Assembly: GCF_002891295.1 (NCBI RefSeq)
Contig: NZ_LGUI01000006.1
Location: 186,001 to 250,000, forward strand
Reading direction: 5' to 3'
Length of the DNA: 64,000 nucleotides
From: Streptomyces eurocidicus
GTDB lineage: Bacteria > Actinomycetota > Actinomycetes > Streptomycetales > Streptomycetaceae
Below are positions 62,579 to 64,000 of this stretch, one piece after another. The notes beneath the pieces were generated by a model. It made no database searches, was not told the origin of the DNA, and saw only the letters and a program-made list of their open reading frames with translations. The position numbers were made by a program, and so were the translations under genes. Numbering within the stretch: position 1 is the stretch's first letter; each line of letters opens with the position of its first letter.

Positions 62579-63433
62579 TCAGTGGGGACGGTCGTCGATG
62601 ACGATGCGGATGACCTCCGGCCAGGGGTCGTTCGGTCCGGTCCCCGGTGCGGCCGCCCCCGCCGCCGGCCCGGCGTCCGGCCGGGGACCGGGCTCCGCGA
62701 CGGCACCCGGGCCCGGGCACGGCCCCGCGTTGCCCAGCTCCGCGGCGATGCGCTCGTACAACTGCCAGGCGAGCGCCCGGCTGCCGGGGTCGCCGGAGTC
62801 GTCCCTGATGCGCGCCAGCACCGTGACGGCGGCGATCAGGCTCGGGCCCGAGACGGACACCTCCACCATGCCCTCGTCCGCCCCTTCTCCCGCCCGCACC
62901 CTGCCGGGAACCCTGAAGTGGGGTTCCTGTCCCGCCTGTTCGACGAGGAAGGCCCAGGTGTCGCGGTGGCAGACGAGGGTCGCGGCACTGACTCCGGCGG
63001 CGGCGCGCAGCAGGCCGACGTGGCCGGTCCCACCGGCTTCCCCACCCGGCCCGCCTGCCCCACCCTCTTGGGCCTCCTCGGCCTCCCACGCCGCCCCCGG
63101 CGGCGCCCCCGTACGCTCAGCCCGCCCGGCAAGCGGCTGTGGCTCGGGCGGCGGCGGTACGTGGTGCGCTTCCCTCGCCTCCCGCGCCTCCTCCAGGCGG
63201 CGCATCAGGTCGTGGGCCGCCTCCGTCTTCACCGCCAGCTCCACGAGGTCGCGGTGCGCGGCCGACACCTCGGCACGCACCTGGCCGACCAGGTCCTGTA
63301 ACCGCTTTAGTTCCGCGCCCAGGGTGTCACGGTGATGCTGGAGCGCCTCGTGGGTCTTGAGCCTCAATTCCTTGTGCAGCAGGGCGATGCCGTCCCGCAA
63401 CGCCTCGTCGTCCCTCTTCCCGCCACCGAACAT
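62579..63433 (-). CDS. Coiled-coil protein of unknown function (TTA codon)
   Basis: 284 residues. Residues 8-80 form a heptad-like coiled coil ('LLHKELRLKTHEALQHHRDT', 'ELKRLQDLVGQVRAEVSAAH', 'DLMRRLEEAREAREA'). Then come a Pro/Gly-rich spacer, a globular stretch ('LVCHRDTWAFLVEQAGQEPH') and a disordered Pro/Gly/Ala end. The tail 'DPWPEVIRIVIDDRP' may be a short binding motif. Codon 45 is TTA (63299-63301). ATG 63433. Its stop lies 94 nt before the preferred ABC start, so likely one operon. Confidence 0.68.
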   Translation of the reverse strand: MFGGGKRDDEALRDGIALLHKELRLKTHEALQHHRDTLGAELKRLQDLVGQVRAEVSAAHRDLVELAVKTEAAHDLMRRLEEAREAREAHHVPPPPEPQPLAGRAERTGAPPGAAWEAEEAQEGGAGGPGGEAGGTGHVGLLRAAAGVSAATLVCHRDTWAFLVEQAGQEPHFRVPGRVRAGEGADEGMVEVSVSGPSLIAAVTVLARIRDDSGDPGSRALAWQLYERIAAELGNAGPCPGPGAVAEPGPRPDAGPAAGAAAPGTGPNDPWPEVIRIVIDDRPH

Positions 63434-63465
63434 CCCGTCCCCTTCCTGACGTGACCATGGCCGTG

Positions 63466-64000
63466 TCAGGAAGCTTCCTCCCCGTGCTCCCGGCCCGTGA
63501 TGCGACCGGGCGAGGGCGTGAAGGGGCGATCCGACGCCTCCGTCAGCTCCTCCAGGAGCGCCCCCACGGCCGGGTCCGGCGCGTGGCCCGCCGCGCGCGC
63601 CGCCCGCCCGGCCCGCTCCAGCCAGTGGCGTGCCTCGCCCGGCTGCCCCTCGCCGTAGGCCACTTGGGCCAGCAGTACGAGCAGGGCGGCGGGCAGACCG
63701 GGCCCCTGGGACGGCACCGGAGGCGGCGACGGCCCGACGACCGGTGGGGTACGGACCTCGGGAGACAGCGACGGCTCGACGACCGATGGGGTACGGGCCT
63801 CCGGCGCCGGCGTCACCGGAACCTCGCCCAGGGCCTCGCGTGCCTCGGCCGCCACCGCCGCGTCGTCCGTCTCCGCGGCCTGCCCGAACCACGAGCGCGC
63901 CTCGGCCGCCGCGCCGTCGAGCTCCGCGAGGCGGCCCAGGAGCAGCAGTGCCCGCGGCCGGTCCTCCCGGTCCGTGGAACGTGCGAGCGGCACCAGGATC
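63466..64000 (-). CDS. Helical repeat (TPR-like) protein, cut by window edge
   Basis: The C-terminal 177 codons of a protein that begins beyond 64000. Segments 'ALLLLGRLAELDGAAAEARS' with 'WFGQAAETDDAAVAAEAREA', and 'ALLVLLAQVAYGEGQPGEAR' with 'HWLERAGRAARAAGH', look like TPR/Sel1-type helix pairs. Between them is a Pro-rich duplicated segment ('EARTPSVVEPSLSPEV' then 'RTPPVVGPSPPP'). It lies 32 nt upstream of the coiled-coil gene on the same strand and is probably in that operon. Confidence 0.6.
   Translation of the reverse strand, partial: ILVPLARSTDREDRPRALLLLGRLAELDGAAAEARSWFGQAAETDDAAVAAEAREALGEVPVTPAPEARTPSVVEPSLSPEVRTPPVVGPSPPPVPSQGPGLPAALLVLLAQVAYGEGQPGEARHWLERAGRAARAAGHAPDPAVGALLEELTEASDRPFTPSPGRITGREHGEEAS

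Overview
The window looks like chromosomal DNA of a Streptomyces or a very close relative. GC content is very high and third codon positions are almost all G or C. It carries a complete two-domain geosmin synthase, an iterative type I polyketide synthase, a lanthipeptide locus, roadblock/LC7 gene sets and rare TTA (bldA-type) codons. No rRNA or tRNA gene was recognised.

Layout. (1) 1-4832, minus strand: a lanthipeptide locus. It has a fused lyase-kinase-cyclase synthetase with zinc ligands (class IV-like), a 44-residue precursor whose gene overlaps the 3' end of the synthetase, a hairpin, and a separate LanC-type cyclase that runs off the left edge. (2) 4987-8540: a PLP-dependent dehydratase divergent from a TetR regulator, a BKACE-family enzyme, an HxlR regulator and a small protein. 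(3) 8565-16424, minus strand: a six-gene membrane complex related to group 4 hydrogenases and complex I. It keeps the small-subunit Fe-S cysteines but lacks the Ni-Fe cysteines in the large subunit. Its fifth gene (hycQ) has a reading-frame conflict at the 5' end. (4) 16767-27742: a yeast-type cytosine deaminase, two coupled ATP-grasp ligases, a glutathione peroxidase, a PAS/GAF/SpoIIE/ATPase signalling protein split by a GTGA overlap, a secreted peptidase-like lipoprotein, two MFS exporters and an HxlR regulator. (5) 27800-31869: a decayed two-repeat type I-E CRISPR remnant, an unknown protein, a sensor kinase coupled to a lipoprotein with no response regulator between them, and a DUF937 protein. 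(6) 32075-38879: geosmin synthase, a MerR-sliding clamp fusion regulator, two tiny proteins divergent from an XRE regulator, and a CGNR regulator that shares a 47-bp palindromic operator with a phosphotriesterase-like enzyme.

(7) 38943-50847: a biosynthetic cluster. Five translationally coupled minus-strand genes (PaaK-like ligase, MFS exporter, GNAT transferase, LuxE-like acyl-protein synthetase, LuxC-PaaK fusion) diverge from a KS-AT-DH-ACP synthase of orsellinic acid synthase architecture. The likely logic is to build an aryl acid, activate it, and reduce it to an aldehyde or alcohol. (8) 50958-57785: a small protein, an FMN reductase and MFS exporter under a divergent TetR, a WS/DGAT-like acyltransferase, an Fe(II) oxygenase-like protein and a metallo-beta-lactamase-fold protein. 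(9) 58138-64000: three roadblock/LC7 proteins and a DUF4388-like regulator, facing an ABC exporter, a coiled-coil protein and a partial repeat-containing protein. Four genes of this last locus carry TTA codons, which suggests developmental control.
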